Shown piece by piece: positions 13,215-25,164 of a DNA stretch of 64,000 nucleotides (its first letter is position 1; each line of letters starts with the position of its first letter). The position numbers and the translations under genes were made by a program. This DNA is from Linyphia triangularis (taxonomy: Eukaryota; Arthropoda; Arachnida; Araneae; Linyphiidae). The notes beneath the pieces are model-generated. The model was given only the letters and a program-made list of their open reading frames with translations, was not told the DNA's origin and searched no databases. The DNA is taken from NCBI GenBank assembly GCA_963978545.1, contig CAXBTE010000025.1, positions 1 through 64,000 of the forward strand. Direction: 5' to 3'.

Positions 13215-13975
13215 GAGGAAGAGTGAAGTGAAAATATATTAATTTTTAAAAACATGAATGAAAACAGTAATGCATCAATATGTAAGGATGGGGTGCAACA
13301 AAAAAAATCATTTTTTTTCTTTTTCTCTTCAACTTGCCTCAATAAAGTTTAAATTCTCGTTAAGTATAATAAAAGAATGTTTAAATAGTCTTAGCGTTGT
13401 GTCAATATATTGTTCCCGCAGCAAGATATGCAATCTCAAATTTGAGTCAAATTCGGAGATTTTTCGATTTTGGCGCCAAATAACTTCCAACGTGTTCAAC
13501 TGGCCTCAATGTTTTATGTATTAGTAAATAGTACTAATACAGCTCTATCCAATGACACCTACTTTGAAGAGACAAATCAAACGTGCAAGATATAATTCAG
13601 TCTTGAAAATGGTAAAAAACATGAAAACCTGGACATTTCATGACCTTGAATGACCTTGCGCAATTGACTTGGCATGAATTTTTTATATGTTTCATAAAGA
13701 TCTATTCTAGTACATTCCATAACAGAAGAAATGCAGGTGGCAAATTGCTTGTGAAGTTTTAGACGGATAAAAATAGTTTTCATGTGTCACAAAAACACCA
13801 ATTTTTTCATTTTTAAAGGTGATCTTTGACACGTCATAGAATTTGAGCGGTGCAACTACGGAACAAATAATTTCAGATTTTATCATCTAATAAGGGTAGC
13901 AGCAACTGGTAATTTTTTGGGGACAATCGGAGATGGTGTGAATCAGGGGTGGTTCAACTTCTCAGAATCTTGCTC

Positions 13976-15051
13976 TTAACAGGAATCTTCCCTTTTTTTA
14001 TCGTATAAAATTATTTTCCTTCAAAATTGTTTATTAATTTACTTCACTGTAACAAATTAAACTTTTTTCTTTGTAGCGTTAATGTATTTCTTGTATATAT
14101 ATGAATTAAAATATTTATAATAGTATTTTCGAAATAACAAAGCATTTAAATTTAAGCGATTACTTTATACATGTTTTGTTAAAAATTAATATTATGTAAG
14201 GATAGTCAGAGTGGAATTGAATATAGTTTGTTTATGAATCAAAAATATATGAAGCTGAAACTGTCCAGAGTTTTAGTCATGCAGGGTTCATACTCAATCT
14301 ATGATAGTAAAATTCAAGAGTTACTAAGGAGTTTTTCAGGAGTTAAGTACAGTAAATTCAGGAGTTAACAGGAAAAAAAATTACATTTCTAATAATATAT
14401 ATTCCCTCTATGCGCCTGGTTGTACAGAAATTATTCCGAGGCTTGGGAATTTTAGCCTGGTCTATAGCTAAACGCTTTAATATATTCAGACCCCGGAAGT
14501 TGGGAATTTTAGCCTGGATAATTATTGATTAAAACAGGTCAATTGATTTCGGATATTCATCTTTTGCTCAATTTCAAGAAGTGACTTTGATACTTTAAGT
14601 TGAACTATTTAAACAGAGTAATTAGGAAAAAATAAGAACTACTTATTGTTTATTACCGAAAAACATATTGCAAATTTTGCAGTTTGGGCAATATTTTTTT
14701 TTAATTTTATTTTATTTTTTCCGCCAATGTAATAATTATTACAAAAAATAGCACTGAACTGGTAATTTTTTTTAAGTATTGCAAATAAGAAAACAAAAAT
14801 AGTAAATTACGCTGATCCATGTCAAATTTAAATGCTGTGACCAGAATTAACAGTTATTAAAAGTTGTGCAATGTTTCACACTCCTAGTCTTTGAATTTTT
14901 ATGATCAAGTGAGGCGTTATTGCGTATTAAATATGTTGTGAGGAGATTACTCAAAGAGACATTAGTCATGTGATGGCCAAATGGTAAGATTATACTGTCA
15001 TATTTGGCGATCGTTAAAACCTAATTTATGTGAATAAAATGCAACTAAGCT
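13976..15051. other. Non-coding; short duplicated GGGAATTTTAGCCTGG
   Basis: A ~60-bp direct repeat around 14435-14515 contains TTGGGAATTTTAGCCTGG twice. Near 14281 CAGGGTTCATACTCAATC looks like an isolated hAT-type terminus with no partner found. The rest is AT-rich with no gene. Confidence 0.45.
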
Positions 15052-15185
15052 TGGGATTGTTAGGGGGAAAACCATATGCAATCAGTACTTGGCTGGTTAC
15101 AGGTATTTCGGATTAATCTCATTACATTTTCTTCAGCTGTAGCCGGCCAAGTACTGATTGCCTATGCTTATTCCCCTAACAATCA
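15052..15185. repeat. Inverted repeat (hairpin), arms ~50 bp
   Basis: The left arm at about 15052-15107 contains GCAATCAGTACTTGGCTGG. The right arm at about 15133-15185 contains CCGGCCAAGTACTGATTGCC followed by CCCCTAACAATCA, matching GATTGTTAGGGGG on the left. Only ~25 bp separate the arms. The short overlapping open frame (15076) is not protein-like. It may be a small fold-back element or one end of a larger MITE. Confidence 0.75.
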
Positions 15186-15237
15186 TTTTCTGGCTGACTT
15201 GGCTGTTTTTTTTTTTTTTTTGCAACGTCTAGTTATT

Positions 15238-15590
15238 TTTTTCGGAAGCTATACATTAATGTTGACAGCTCCAGTCAATGAATTTCTTCTGAAAATATGC
15301 CATTTTATAACAACGTGCAAAAAAATTAAACTTTTTTCATCAGTAATCTTGGTGAAAATAACATGTTATCACGAGGAACTAGTGTGAAAGAGTAATTTTT
15401 CGCACCCATGTCTCGTGCTCAAATGTTATAGTCTTGGTATTGAAATGACATTTTTAGAAGAAATTCATTAACTAGAGTAACCAATATTACTATATATGTA
15501 TTAAAATTATTTTTTGCACGTGATTATAAAAAAAAATGTGTGCATTGGAAAATACTTTTTCAAACGAGTCATTCTCCCGAAACAGTTTCG
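15238..15590. repeat. Dispersed repeat, related to 22900-23100
   Basis: The segment 15260-15310 (contains CCAGTCAATGAATTTCTTCTGAAAATATG) matches 22990-23030 in direct orientation. The segment 15390-15570 (contains CTCGTGCTCAAATGTTATAGTCTT and GCACGTGATTATAAAAAAA) matches 22925-23090 in inverted orientation. So this locus holds the repeat in a folded arrangement. No coding capacity is seen. Confidence 0.6.
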
Positions 15591-16527
15591 TTGGTTGGGA
15601 ATTGTCTGGCACAAGAGCAACAAATAGGCTATACTGCGGTGAAACCATAAAAGCATTTAAAAATAAGTTTGTCTAGAAATAGGGAATTTTATAATATTTT
15701 ACAATCAATATATTAAATTAGGTAATAAAAACCATCGATATAAATAAACAGATGCTATATAAATGTCAGATGTTGTTGGTGGGAATAAAAAATACGGATT
15801 GCCGAGGATTGAAAATAAAAGTTTGGGTTGTACACAGCAGAAATGTCAATAGTAGACCTTAATTAGTAATAATGTGCACAAAAATATCTACTCTAAGACT
15901 TTACAAGGTTTTTTGCATTCCCATCCAACTATAAAAGTGAACTGTGATTGGTTAATCTTCCTACCAGCTTCGCAATCCCGTTTTTCTCTTTGCATTGAGA
16001 ATGTCTATCCAGTTGTTTATCTATATCGATGATAAAAACCTGTCACGTAGTAAAAATTTAAAATATTAATAGTGGCGGTGAACTTAAAGCGAAAACAATG
16101 AAGGAAAACATGCATTAAAAAAACGTTACCTCATTAGGTTGAAAGTGTGGAGGCACATTTTGCCAACACCTATACGAAGACGTGTTAGGAGCACTCTCCT
16201 GAAACAGGAAAAATACATGCCACAACATTAAACTGCTTTAAAAACAAGTACGAAAATAACTAATAGCTTTTTATTAACTTTTCCATGTTTCAGGGTAACT
16301 TTTTCATCAACATATTAAAAAAATTTCTTATAGAAATGTATTTATAAATACATTAGACATCCAAAAGTCATTATCCTGGCTAGTCACTAAAGCCATCTAG
16401 CTCTTATTAATGTTAAATTAATAATAAATCTAATTTTTGTGCTAATTCCAAGAAGTTTTATTTCTTTAGTAAGCTGTATGAATCGTTATTATGATCAGGT
16501 ATAATTTTTTTTTTTTTTTTTTTTTTT
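15591..16527. other. Non-coding stretch
   Basis: No recognisable gene. A motif near 15960 (AATCTTCCTACCAGCTTCGC) recurs inverted near 49400 (GCAGCTGGTAGGAAGATT), so a diverged dispersed repeat is likely. A long T run sits at about 16507-16527. Confidence 0.4.
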
Positions 16528-16852
16528 GTAAAGGGTTCCCACTCAAATCACAGAATGAAAATCAATGACTTTTCAGGACATAAATATTACTTTTAAGGAC
16601 TTTTGAAAAAAAAATTTCAGGCATCACGTCTATATTTAAATTTTTAATAAATAAAGAATATTTTACTAAAAAAGTTACAACCTGGCGCATAGGTAGTACA
16701 AATATGTCGGAGAATTCCGAAACTGTGCAGATAAATGGCGGTCACACAACACGGGAATAGAATGTTTGAGTTGTATTTTTATAAATTCTGAAGTTGGACG
16801 TACAAAATCTGCAAAAATTAAGGACTTCGTCATTTAATCGCATTAGAACCCT
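16528..16852. mobile_element. Candidate hAT-like MITE
   Basis: The left end AAGGGTTCCCACTCAAATC and the right end CGCATTAGAACCCTGG are imperfect inverted repeats of a CAGGGTTC type. The interior is AT-rich and non-coding. No clear target duplication is visible, and the flank CATGTCGAGATGCGTTTG recurs inverted near 22418-22440, so the true boundary may lie further out. Confidence 0.45.
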
Positions 16853-17880
16853 GGTCATGTCGAGATGCGTTTGATATATGGTCCCTGTTTCTCCGATTGT
16901 AAACCGCACTCCACAACCACTGCTTTTTCGAGAGAAGGGTTCCTTTTTCTTGAAAAAAAAAAGTACCTTAAAAAAAAGGCCTTTTTATAATATGTGCGTT
17001 TCTCAGGCTGTGCACGGGGCATTTTGTACTCTTTTTCTACACTTAAACAACTTAAACTTACAAAGTAATAATGAATCTATTATTTTTATTTTTGTTTTAT
17101 TTGGTGATCGTTTCTTTTAGTTGGTGATCAAATTATATGCAAAATAATTGTTTTAACTAGATCAAATATGAATTTATAGTCAACTGACGCCAGCTACAAT
17201 TAGTGACATTAGGGTGAATGATCTTGGAAAAGCATATCCATCAAAAAACAATCCTCTATTAATAGTTTCTAGATTGGTGGAAGATTTTGAAATTTCTTTG
17301 CTGGTATAAGCAAGAAGAAAGATTTGGAAATTACCAGTTAAAGAACAAAAACCTTCCTATTCCGCAAAAGACATTATTAAAAAATAAAATGTTTTAAGAA
17401 AAAAAAACTTTTGCGCTCTTTAAATAAAAAGCGATCTTGCAACTAACACTTCACAAAAAATCGCTTTTGAATGTAAAAATAAATAACTCCTCAAAACAAC
17501 GCTTTTAATATAAATCCTTTGTATACATAAGCCAATTTTTATATTCATTAACATAGCACCGTTTCTGCTGCCAGCATGTGCTTGTTTTAAAAAATTTTAA
17601 TTCGATGGAAACACCATCTCTGTCAGCAAAATATGTGGCAAACTACTATACAAAATTTATTCATTAAAAATGAATGTGAATTTATGCACTCACATCCAAA
17701 CATCTTTTATTTCTTCTGATCAAAACAATTTTATTATTTATACTAAAATAAATTTGTCAACAGGAAAGAATTTCTTCAATGATTGGTTAAATGCTATTTC
17801 AATGCGATTGGGTCCGGTGCAGTATTGCCTATAGCTATTACGCCATAAAATCTCTGACCAATGCTGAAAGAAAATACCGG
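16853..17880. other. Non-coding stretch
   Basis: Begins with the dispersed motif CATGTCGAGATGCGTTTG. Otherwise A/T runs, and I see nothing further. Confidence 0.4.
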
Positions 17881-18800
17881 TAGGGAGGGCTACAGTCGTT
17901 TCTGACTTAATAGTATAAATTGTATTTGATTTTTTTTAGCAAGAGGGCCACACTTCATTAAGAAAGTGTAACATTGGACAACTCAGAGATATCAAAATTC
18001 TATGAAAACGCCTTCAAGGAGGTCTTTCTAGGGGAAACTTACACACATTTTCGTAAACGTCAAATTAATCAGAACGAATTCATAACAAAATTCAGATATT
18101 AAAATAAACTACTAACTTCAATTTGTTACTGCTTGGGGGTGCTGTATTCGCTTCGAGAAAGTATTGAACTGAATTCGTTGTATTTGATTTTTTTAACAAC
18201 AGCTAAAAGAGGACTATACTGTATTGAATGATCAAACCTGGGCAACTCATTATTGGATTATACATACTATAAGGTGGAACGCCTTCCGGGAGGTCTTTCA
18301 AGCGGAAACTGGAACACATTGTCTTCTTGAGTAGAAGGAAATACTAAAAACTCCCATCAAGTCGCACATGAATTCGAACGCTATGGCAATAAAATTCAAA
18401 TAATCAAATAAATCAATAAGTTAAATTTGCTACTGTTAGGGGTCGCTATGGAAAAATATTAGTTGGTTTTATGCTATGTTTTGGCAACAGCTATAAAACA
18501 AGAGGATGCACGGAAATATTGTAAAACATATATAGTTCATTTTTAGGTTATCCATTTGTAATGAGAACTGCCTTCCGTGAGGTCTTTCAAAGGGAAACTG
18601 AAAAGTACTTTTTTTAAATTTGATTTTGTGAATTTCAATGTCTTGTTTTGGTTATTGTGTTTTTTGACGGAAATTTTCTCTATTTCCTTCCATTCGAGAT
18701 GAAAATGCGTTTCAGTTTCTCCTTGAAAGACCTCCTGCAAGGTGTTCCTCCTTATCACTTGGACTACGTTCATTTGTCTATATCTTGTTGTAACTATATC
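17881..18800. repeat. Direct and inverted repeats of ~280 bp (AGGTCTTTC family)
   Basis: Three direct units spaced about 280 bp each contain a version of GCCTTCCGGGAGGTCTTTC plus GGGAAACT (near 18010, 18286 and 18568). A fourth copy is inverted near 18717-18750 (CTCCTTGAAAGACCTCCTGC), and a short inverted copy lies near 19020. Units also share an upstream AAGAGG-type segment and a CAACTCA segment. They are well diverged (roughly 60-75% alike by eye). There is no gene, although the minus frame at 18543 crosses them. Confidence 0.65.
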
Positions 18801-18869
18801 CTGGCGCAATTTAATCTTTTTCTATAGCCATAAAATATTGAATCAAATCTAATAAAATATTAATACACT

Positions 18870-19010
18870 CTTTTGCCGCTTTTACCTCGCATGTCAAAGG
18901 TGCTGGGTTTTAATCCTGGGTTAGACATCGCTGTTAGTCGTTGTTCGGAATCCAAACTAAACTATGGGACCCCGCTTAATTAACCGTGTTACTAGGCAAG
19001 GCAGTATACC
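18870..19010 (+). mobile_element. tRNA-derived SINE (family 2), fragment a
   Basis: Contains GGTGCTGGGTTTTAATCCTGGGTTA (a decayed B box at GGTTTTAATCC), then GGAATCCAAACTAAACTATGGG and TTAACCGTGTTA. It matches the copies at 19160-19300, 48393-48575 and 60168-60300. Neighbouring sequence (CGCAAT..AAATCTTT..CTATAGCCATA..AATC) is itself duplicated next to the second copy, so the pair probably arose by segmental duplication. Confidence 0.7.
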
Positions 19011-19159
19011 TATAAAATACCTCCCGGAAGGTTTTCCATCCATGACACTTGGACTACGTTGATTTATCTATATCTTGCCGTAACGACATCCTGGCGCAAT
19101 AAAATCTTTATCCTATAGCCATATAATCTAACCAAATCTAATAAAATATTATGCAATAC

Positions 19160-19300
19160 TTTCCTCTAACTTTCTGATTTCGCAAGTAAAAGGTGCTGGG
19201 ATCGAATCCTGGGTTAAGCATCGATGTTCGTTGGGGTTTGGAATCCATGCTAAGCTATAGGTATCTACCTGATTAGCCGTGTTATAGTGCAAAAAATCTG
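19160..19300 (+). mobile_element. tRNA-derived SINE (family 2), fragment b
   Basis: Better preserved than fragment a: the B box GGATCGAATCC lies in GCTGGGATCGAATCCTGGGT, followed by GCATCGATGTTCG and GGAATCCATGCTAAGCTATAGG. The minus-strand open frame 19149-19538 runs through it and is spurious. Confidence 0.75.
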
Positions 19301-19834
19301 GTCGTTGAACGTTAAAATATGGTTTTAGCAAATGTGTTATACAATCGTTATAAACGTTTGGTAGAGAGATAATGGGATTGAACGGTATATCAATACCCTT
19401 AATAAAAAGAAGAAAAAAAAAGTAAAATTTTTTAGACCAATAAATTTTCATTTGCGACCCCGAAAATGAATTGGAAATATGCTCGATTTTTGTTATAGAA
19501 TACGCTGGTAGTAAGGAAGTGCTGTCGTTTCTGAACACCCTGTATATAATAAATGTGTTTTATTAATTTACATCAGACTTATCAGCTTTCGTAGATTACT
19601 GTAGATGATAATGTATTCAATTAAGTTTTGGGGAGAAAAAAGAAGTTAGTAAATAGTTCGGAAAGGATCTTTTGGGGGGGTAATATTATTTGTATCCAAA
19701 TAATAAGGCTCTAAATTTTGTGGTCAGTAGTTTAGAGCTAAAAAAGAACCATTCCTGGCGATTATCAGCATCCTGGCCTGTCCTCTGAATTTTTTTTTTT
19801 TTTCTTTTAAGCCTCTTATCTACACAAATTCTTC

Positions 19835-19868
<34 letters not shown>

Positions 19869-21136
19869 ACTGCATCCTTATTATTAATGAAATACTAAAA
19901 ATTGAAAATCCTTGCGAAAAAAAGTCGTCCTTTTGGCGGGCCTCAGGAATTGATTTATTTTAATATTATTTTAAAGTATTCTTTACTATATAATGTTTGT
20001 GAAAATGATTATTAATAGAATTATAACGTAAACAAAATTGAAATTAGAAAATACAAATTAAAAGTGGCTTCGGAAAAGTATATTTATTCCATTTTAAGGC
20101 ATCTATGTAGAATCTAATAATAAATGTATACGATATCAAGCGCAAACGCTACACTAGGTGCGCCAAAACATCGTGAACCGTAGGTAGAATGTCAGGTGGT
20201 GGTGTTTTTCCACTTTTACGTGGAATTATGGTTTTTTCTCTCTGAAAAGTTCTGCTTGTTCTACAATTTTATTGTTTTTAGTAGACTTTATAGCTCTTTA
20301 TCAGACTAAACTTGCCTGTAGCCCCCTCAGAAAAAAACATCTAACTCCACCACTGTTCTGTACATACATTAGCACACTTTTACATTATTATTCAGCTATT
20401 TTTGTATAGTTCAAAATAAAACTCCGTATATTTTCCTTTTTTTGACTGTTTTCACAACTGGTCTTTGAAGAGGAAAATTTCGTGCTTTTACGCATCATTA
20501 AGGAGAAATTCTGAAAAACTCTTTGACAATCGACGCAATACTATCCTGTCTAGTGATATATTTTGTAAGAAAATTTTATTAAAAATCATTTGAGAGAAAG
20601 CATACACTTTTTACTGAATGATACTTGTTCTGAACGCATATTGTAAGAGTTTTTTTCAATTGCCTGTCAAATAAATCGAATTCTAAGACGCGACAAAACT
20701 GTACTTTAGGAAGCATTAAACAGTTGTGTGAAGAACAACAAAGCTTCATCGTCAGTTACCATATTTGGGTTGTCCATCAATAAACACCATATTTGAAGTT
20801 TAAAAATACTGTTTAATATGTACATACTTAAAGAAAGCGTCTTATTTTTGCGAAGGCGACTTATCAATTAAGAATTTAACTTATTAAATTGTGTTATAAA
20901 AGAAAAAGTAATCTTGTATTGTTGGGGAAATTAAACTTCATTTACAGTGTTAATTATCATTTAATACAAATTAATAGAAAATATCTAACTTCAATTTTTA
21001 AAATAAATTATTAATTGTTTGACATATTATTTCTGTTGAAGTTTGAAGTTGATATCTTACTTTGAATCAAAGTACGAAATGATATGTAGGGTAACTGAGT
21101 ATTGTGTCTTTTAATTGGCTAATTATAACTATATAT
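19301..21136. other. Non-coding stretch with a 31-bp A run
   Basis: An A homopolymer at about 19837-19867 could mark the tail of an old retroposon, but no body is recognisable upstream. The rest is AT-rich and without protein-like frames. Confidence 0.45.
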
Positions 21137-21138
21137 TA

Positions 21139-21794
21139 GGATGGTCCTTATAGGGGATCAAAAATAAAATTTCTTCCGATTTTCTCTCTCACCTCTTCAC
21201 TCTTTTCCTTTTGGTCTATTTTGACAATATGCCAAATTTCATTTCAATAACATAATATTAATCCGTGCGCAATTAATTTGAAGTTGTTAAAAAGATTACT
21301 AAAATTGAAATTTTTTGGAAAAAAAATTACATTTCTTCATATTCAATTTCCTAAACCCGATTTTGTTTCCTTTTGACCTATTTTGGTAGTGTACCAAGCT
21401 TTATTATTATAAAGTAATATTAACCCTGCTAAAATGATATTGAAGGTCGTAAAAATAGACACAGAATTGGCAAAAAGGAACGAAAATATTCTAAAAGTTT
21501 TACTTCTAAATACGAAAAAATTGCAAAATATTGATGCAATTTAACAAAAAGAAAAAAAAAACCTAACGTTTAATTTTAAACAACAAAAATGTCATATTTT
21601 AGCAATATTTTTTTTAATGTCTCTTATTTTACAATATGGGTTCTGCTTGTCTACATGTCGATCAATGTTTCAAGCGTTAATCACTTTTGATTGAAAAAAA
21701 AAAATGAAAAAATAGCCGTAATAAATATTTTTTTTTTTTTATAGCCAAGGGCGAGGAAAAAAGAAATCTGAAAGTTGAAAAATAATAGCCACCC
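21139..21794. mobile_element. Mariner-type MITE, 656 bp, with internal duplication
   Basis: TA at 21137-21138 and 21795-21796 flank ends GGATGGTCCTTATAG and, reverse-complemented on the right, GGGTGGCTATTATTTTTC. A similar GGATGGTC terminus is seen on the element at 29976. Inside are two ~150-bp diverged direct copies (21170-21310 and 21330-21470) marked by CCTTTTGGTCTATTTTG and CCTTTTGACCTATTTTGG. No transposase is present. Confidence 0.6.
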
Positions 21795-21796
21795 TA

Positions 21797-23790
21797 CTGT
21801 GTATTTGCCGTAGTCACTTATTGCGAATTTTCCTGTTACACTTTATCGGCCAATTCGTTACGATTTAATTGCAAAATCTGAAATGGGATAAGAATATATA
21901 TTTGATATGCATACAACTGGTACTATTACAATCATTTTGAAAACGTATGTCGTCTTCAGTTTTCCACTAATTTTGACTATGCTAGAACCGTATTGAGACA
22001 AAAACTCTCTAAAATGAATTCAACAACCATGCGTATAGCGCTATAAGACAATACAACAAAAATCTCCATTCGTTGAATAGATATGAAGTCACAGAAGTTT
22101 ACTGAATGAGATGGAGCATCTAAAATGTGGTTAAATTAATCGTCTTTCTGAAAACCGTAAAAGAAGTCCAACAAAGAGGCACATAAGATTGAATTACCGA
22201 CCGCTGAATTTTTTTAATCGGAAGGTTCTTGTAAGGAAACTAATTTCTATAATCTAAAACTTTATCCGAGTCCTGAACGAATAAGTTCAGAAAGCAAACT
22301 TTTAACATTGCTATCATTTGTCCTACGTTCTGTGCGTCAAGCTGAGAATCGTCCCGCGCCCTTTCTTTGTTATTGGAACACATTTCTGGAGCGATCGGTG
22401 AAAGAGTTCCCGTATACCAAACGCATCTCGACATGACCAGGAACCTTAATAAGATGTAATGACGGGTATAAAAACTCCTCCCAACCCTCTGATTGATAGC
22501 CGAAACCCAGAACTTCTACACTGGGATCGGACACCACAGACAGAAAATACTTAGGCCAGTAGAAAATTGTTTACATCAGAATATATAGATTGGTTGGTTG
22601 GTTTATTAGAGTTTACTGGCGCAAGGGAAATGCGAGGGCCATACTGCACCGATATCACAATATAGAATATATATTAGAGTTAACATTTGAAAAATGTGAA
22701 CATTTACTCTAAACATTTTAAACAGAATGTGCCAGTTTCTAGTTAAGCAAGTTTCATTATTGTCCTGACAAATAAGGAATGCAATAACAGCAAACCAGGA
22801 TAATGATACTTGTTTTATTATTTTAATTCTAATTTGAATAAATTAGTTTAATTGACTCTTATTTGACGGTGCGTTAGCACGAATCAAATAATTTACCGAA
22901 TTCGTACAAGTATTTTCCCACGTGTTGCATGCAATATTTTTTTATAATCACGCGCAAGAGATATTTTCAATACTCATATTTATTAATGTTGGTAAATCCA
23001 GTCAATAAATTTCTTCTGAAAATGTGTCATTTCAATGCAAAGACTATGTAATATTTGAGCACGAGGAGTGCGAGAAAATACTTTTTTACATTGGTGTTAA
23101 GTATTATTTTTGACAAGGTTTCTGATTAAGAAAAGTTTAATTTTCTAAAAACAATTTATAAAAAGTTAGTATAAAAGCAATTTTAAGTTAAAAAAAAAAA
23201 TACCATGATTTATTTAAAAATGCTAAATGCTATTTTAACGATTGAACTGCATTGCACGTAATGCGTACAGTCCTGCACAACAGTTTAGACACTTCACAAA
23301 ATTGGTGTTTTATAAAATAGTATTAAGACAGAAGATTTTTTTCAATGTATATGTAAACAATTAGTTTTTGCTCTTAAAGTTAAAAAGTTATAACAAATCA
23401 AAGATAAATAATTATAATTTTTAGCTAATAATTAAGGCTAATGTTTTATTAGCATTACATGCATATAAAGAGATTTTAAAAGGAAAAGCTATTTACTTAT
23501 AAACAGTTTTTGTAGGATAAGAGTGGAACTAAAGTTACGATTAAGATTTATAACTTGGCATCCCATTGCGGTCCCAAAATGAGACTAATATATTTGTGTA
23601 GAGAATTGATGTAAAAATAATATATATATTTTGAAAAAAATAAAAAATACCTTTTTTTGAGCTATTCAAGGTCAAAGGTCAAATTGTTTGACCTTAAAAT
23701 AAATTTTTTAAAAAACACACGTAAATAATACATCATTAGAAAGATCAAATCTTTTTCTTTCTTTTGACACCAAATTCAATATTTTATGAT
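21797..23790. other. Non-coding; several dispersed-repeat fragments
   Basis: Near 22360-22445 there is an inverted match to 16845-16900 (CATCTCGACATGACCAGG). Near 22585-22650 GGTTGGTTGGTTTATTAG plus GGCGCAAGG and GGGCCATACTGCACC looks like the tail half of a SINE related to family 1. The segment 22900-23100 matches 15238-15590. The segment 23520-23770 (TTGCGGTCCCAAAATGAG, GGTCAAAGGTCAAATTGTTTGACC) matches inverted sequence near 52740-52930 and 53680-53770. No gene is seen. Confidence 0.5.
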
Positions 23791-23791
23791 A

Positions 23792-25000
23792 CACTATCTG
23801 GCCAAAAGTATCCAGACACCCCTTAAAAAAATGGTTCTGGCGAGTGACGCAATTTGATACGTAATTGAAAGCTATAAAAGTGTTGGTAGTGGTTTGTCAG
23901 ATTATATTTATGCGTTTGTGAGGCAATGAGTAAGTCAAAGGAGCTTAGTGAGTTTGATCGTGGCAGAATAGTGGGATGCCACCTTTGTGGGAAATCAGTT
24001 CGTGAGATTGCGGACATTCTACATAAGCCTAAATCCACTGTGAGTGATGTAATTGTGAAGTGGAAACGTCGAGGCAGTGAAACGGCAGAAAAACTTGGTG
24101 AACGCAGCCGCAGAACTCTGAAAAGGGTAGTGAAACAAAATCGCAAGTCCTCGTTGGTGGAAATTTCTCAGGAGTTCCAAAGTTCATCAGGCGTTAGTGT
24201 TAGCAGCAGGACTGTCCATCGAGAGTTAAAAGACTTGAGATTCCATGGTCGTGCAGCCGCTCACAAGCCGAATATCACTCCACAGAATGCGAAGCATCGA
24301 TTGCAATGGTGTAGAGCTCAACGTCACTGGACTGTGGACTTGTGGAAAACTATTATTTGGAGTGATGAATCTCGCTTTACAGTCTGGCAGTCGGATGAAC
24401 GCGTCTGGGTTTGGCGGATGCCCGGCGAACGTTTCTATAGTGACTGCATTGTGCCGACTGTTAAGTTTGGTGGTGGAAGCATAATGGTGTGGGGGTGTTT
24501 CTCGTGGTTTGGCCTGGGTCCGTTAGTTCCTGTGGTTGGAAACATGAACTCTGAGATGTATGTGGACATTCTGGAGAATGCTGCACTCCCAACTCTATGG
24601 CAATATTTCGGTTAAGGCCCATTTTTCTTCCAGCAGGATAACTGTTCCATTCACACATCGAGGCTTGCACAGACGTGGTTTGACGAAATGGGTGTTCAAA
24701 AACTGGACTGGCCTTCTCAAAGCCCCGATCTAAATCCCATAGAGCACCTTTGGGACGAATTAGAGCGCAGATTAAGTAGTCAGCCAAATCGACCATATTC
24801 ACTGCAAGCACTCACTTCAGCTGTGATGGACGCCTGGAAGGCAATTCCTATGGTCACCTATCAAAAATTGGTGGAAAGTCTTCCCAAACGTGTGCAGGCT
24901 GTCATCGATGCAAAAGGGGGACCAACATCATATTAATATGTACCTCAGGACGCTCTAAGTCCATACCACTGGGTGTCCGGATACTTTTGGCCAGATAGTG
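23792..25000 (+). mobile_element. Tc1-family DNA transposon, 1209 bp, full length
   Basis: Terminal inverted repeats of about 30 bp read CACTATCTGGCCAAAAGTAT on both ends and differ at one or two positions further in. TA target duplications lie at 23790-23791 and 25001-25002. It encloses a single transposase frame broken by one stop. The near-perfect ends and single lesion suggest a relatively recent insertion. Confidence 0.95.
23926..24936 (+). pseudogene. Tc1 transposase (DD34E), one in-frame stop
   Basis: Would cut and paste the element by binding its inverted repeats. The N-terminal ~110 residues form the paired-like helix-turn-helix DNA-binding region ([19 protein letters not shown]). 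The catalytic core follows, with first Asp in [10 protein letters not shown], second Asp in QQDNCSIHTS and Glu in NPIEHLWDEL. There are 34 residues between the second Asp and the Glu, the Tc1 signature. The frame stays open to 24936 except for TAA at 24613-24615, just before the second catalytic Asp. The total of ~336 codons is the usual Tc1 length. As it stands the product would be truncated before two of three catalytic residues, so the copy is non-autonomous. Confidence 0.93.
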
Positions 25001-25164
25001 TAATTAGGGAAAAAAATTTCGGAATATATATTTCGGAAACCAAACTCTATATTTCGGAAACCAAACGAGATTGAAACCTAATACTTGGCATTTTTTCTTT
25101 TCTCTATGAATCTAATGATTAAACCAAATTTTATGAAATTCTAAAGGGGTCGGGTCGGGAGTCG

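Larger units (their letters stand above)
10610..13975. mobile_element. 3.37-kb palindromic DNA transposon flanked by TTAA
   Basis: TTAA occurs at 10606-10609 and 13976-13979. Both ends begin GAGCAAGATTCTGAGA reading inward (16 of 16 identical). The inverted match continues for most of each arm: left arm about 10610-12107, right arm about 12690-13975, around a loop of ~580 bp. TTAA flanks are known for piggyBac and Kolobok elements. The terminal G rather than CCY argues against piggyBac, so Kolobok-like is a weak inference. Both arms contain copies of the same coding remnant in opposite orientation, so the element arose by inverted duplication of a transposon part. A SINE interrupts the left arm only. 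Confidence 0.85.

Noticed and set aside
15076..15387. Possible membrane peptide
   Set aside because: Begins in one arm of a hairpin and runs through a T homopolymer; the hydrophobicity comes from T-rich codons.
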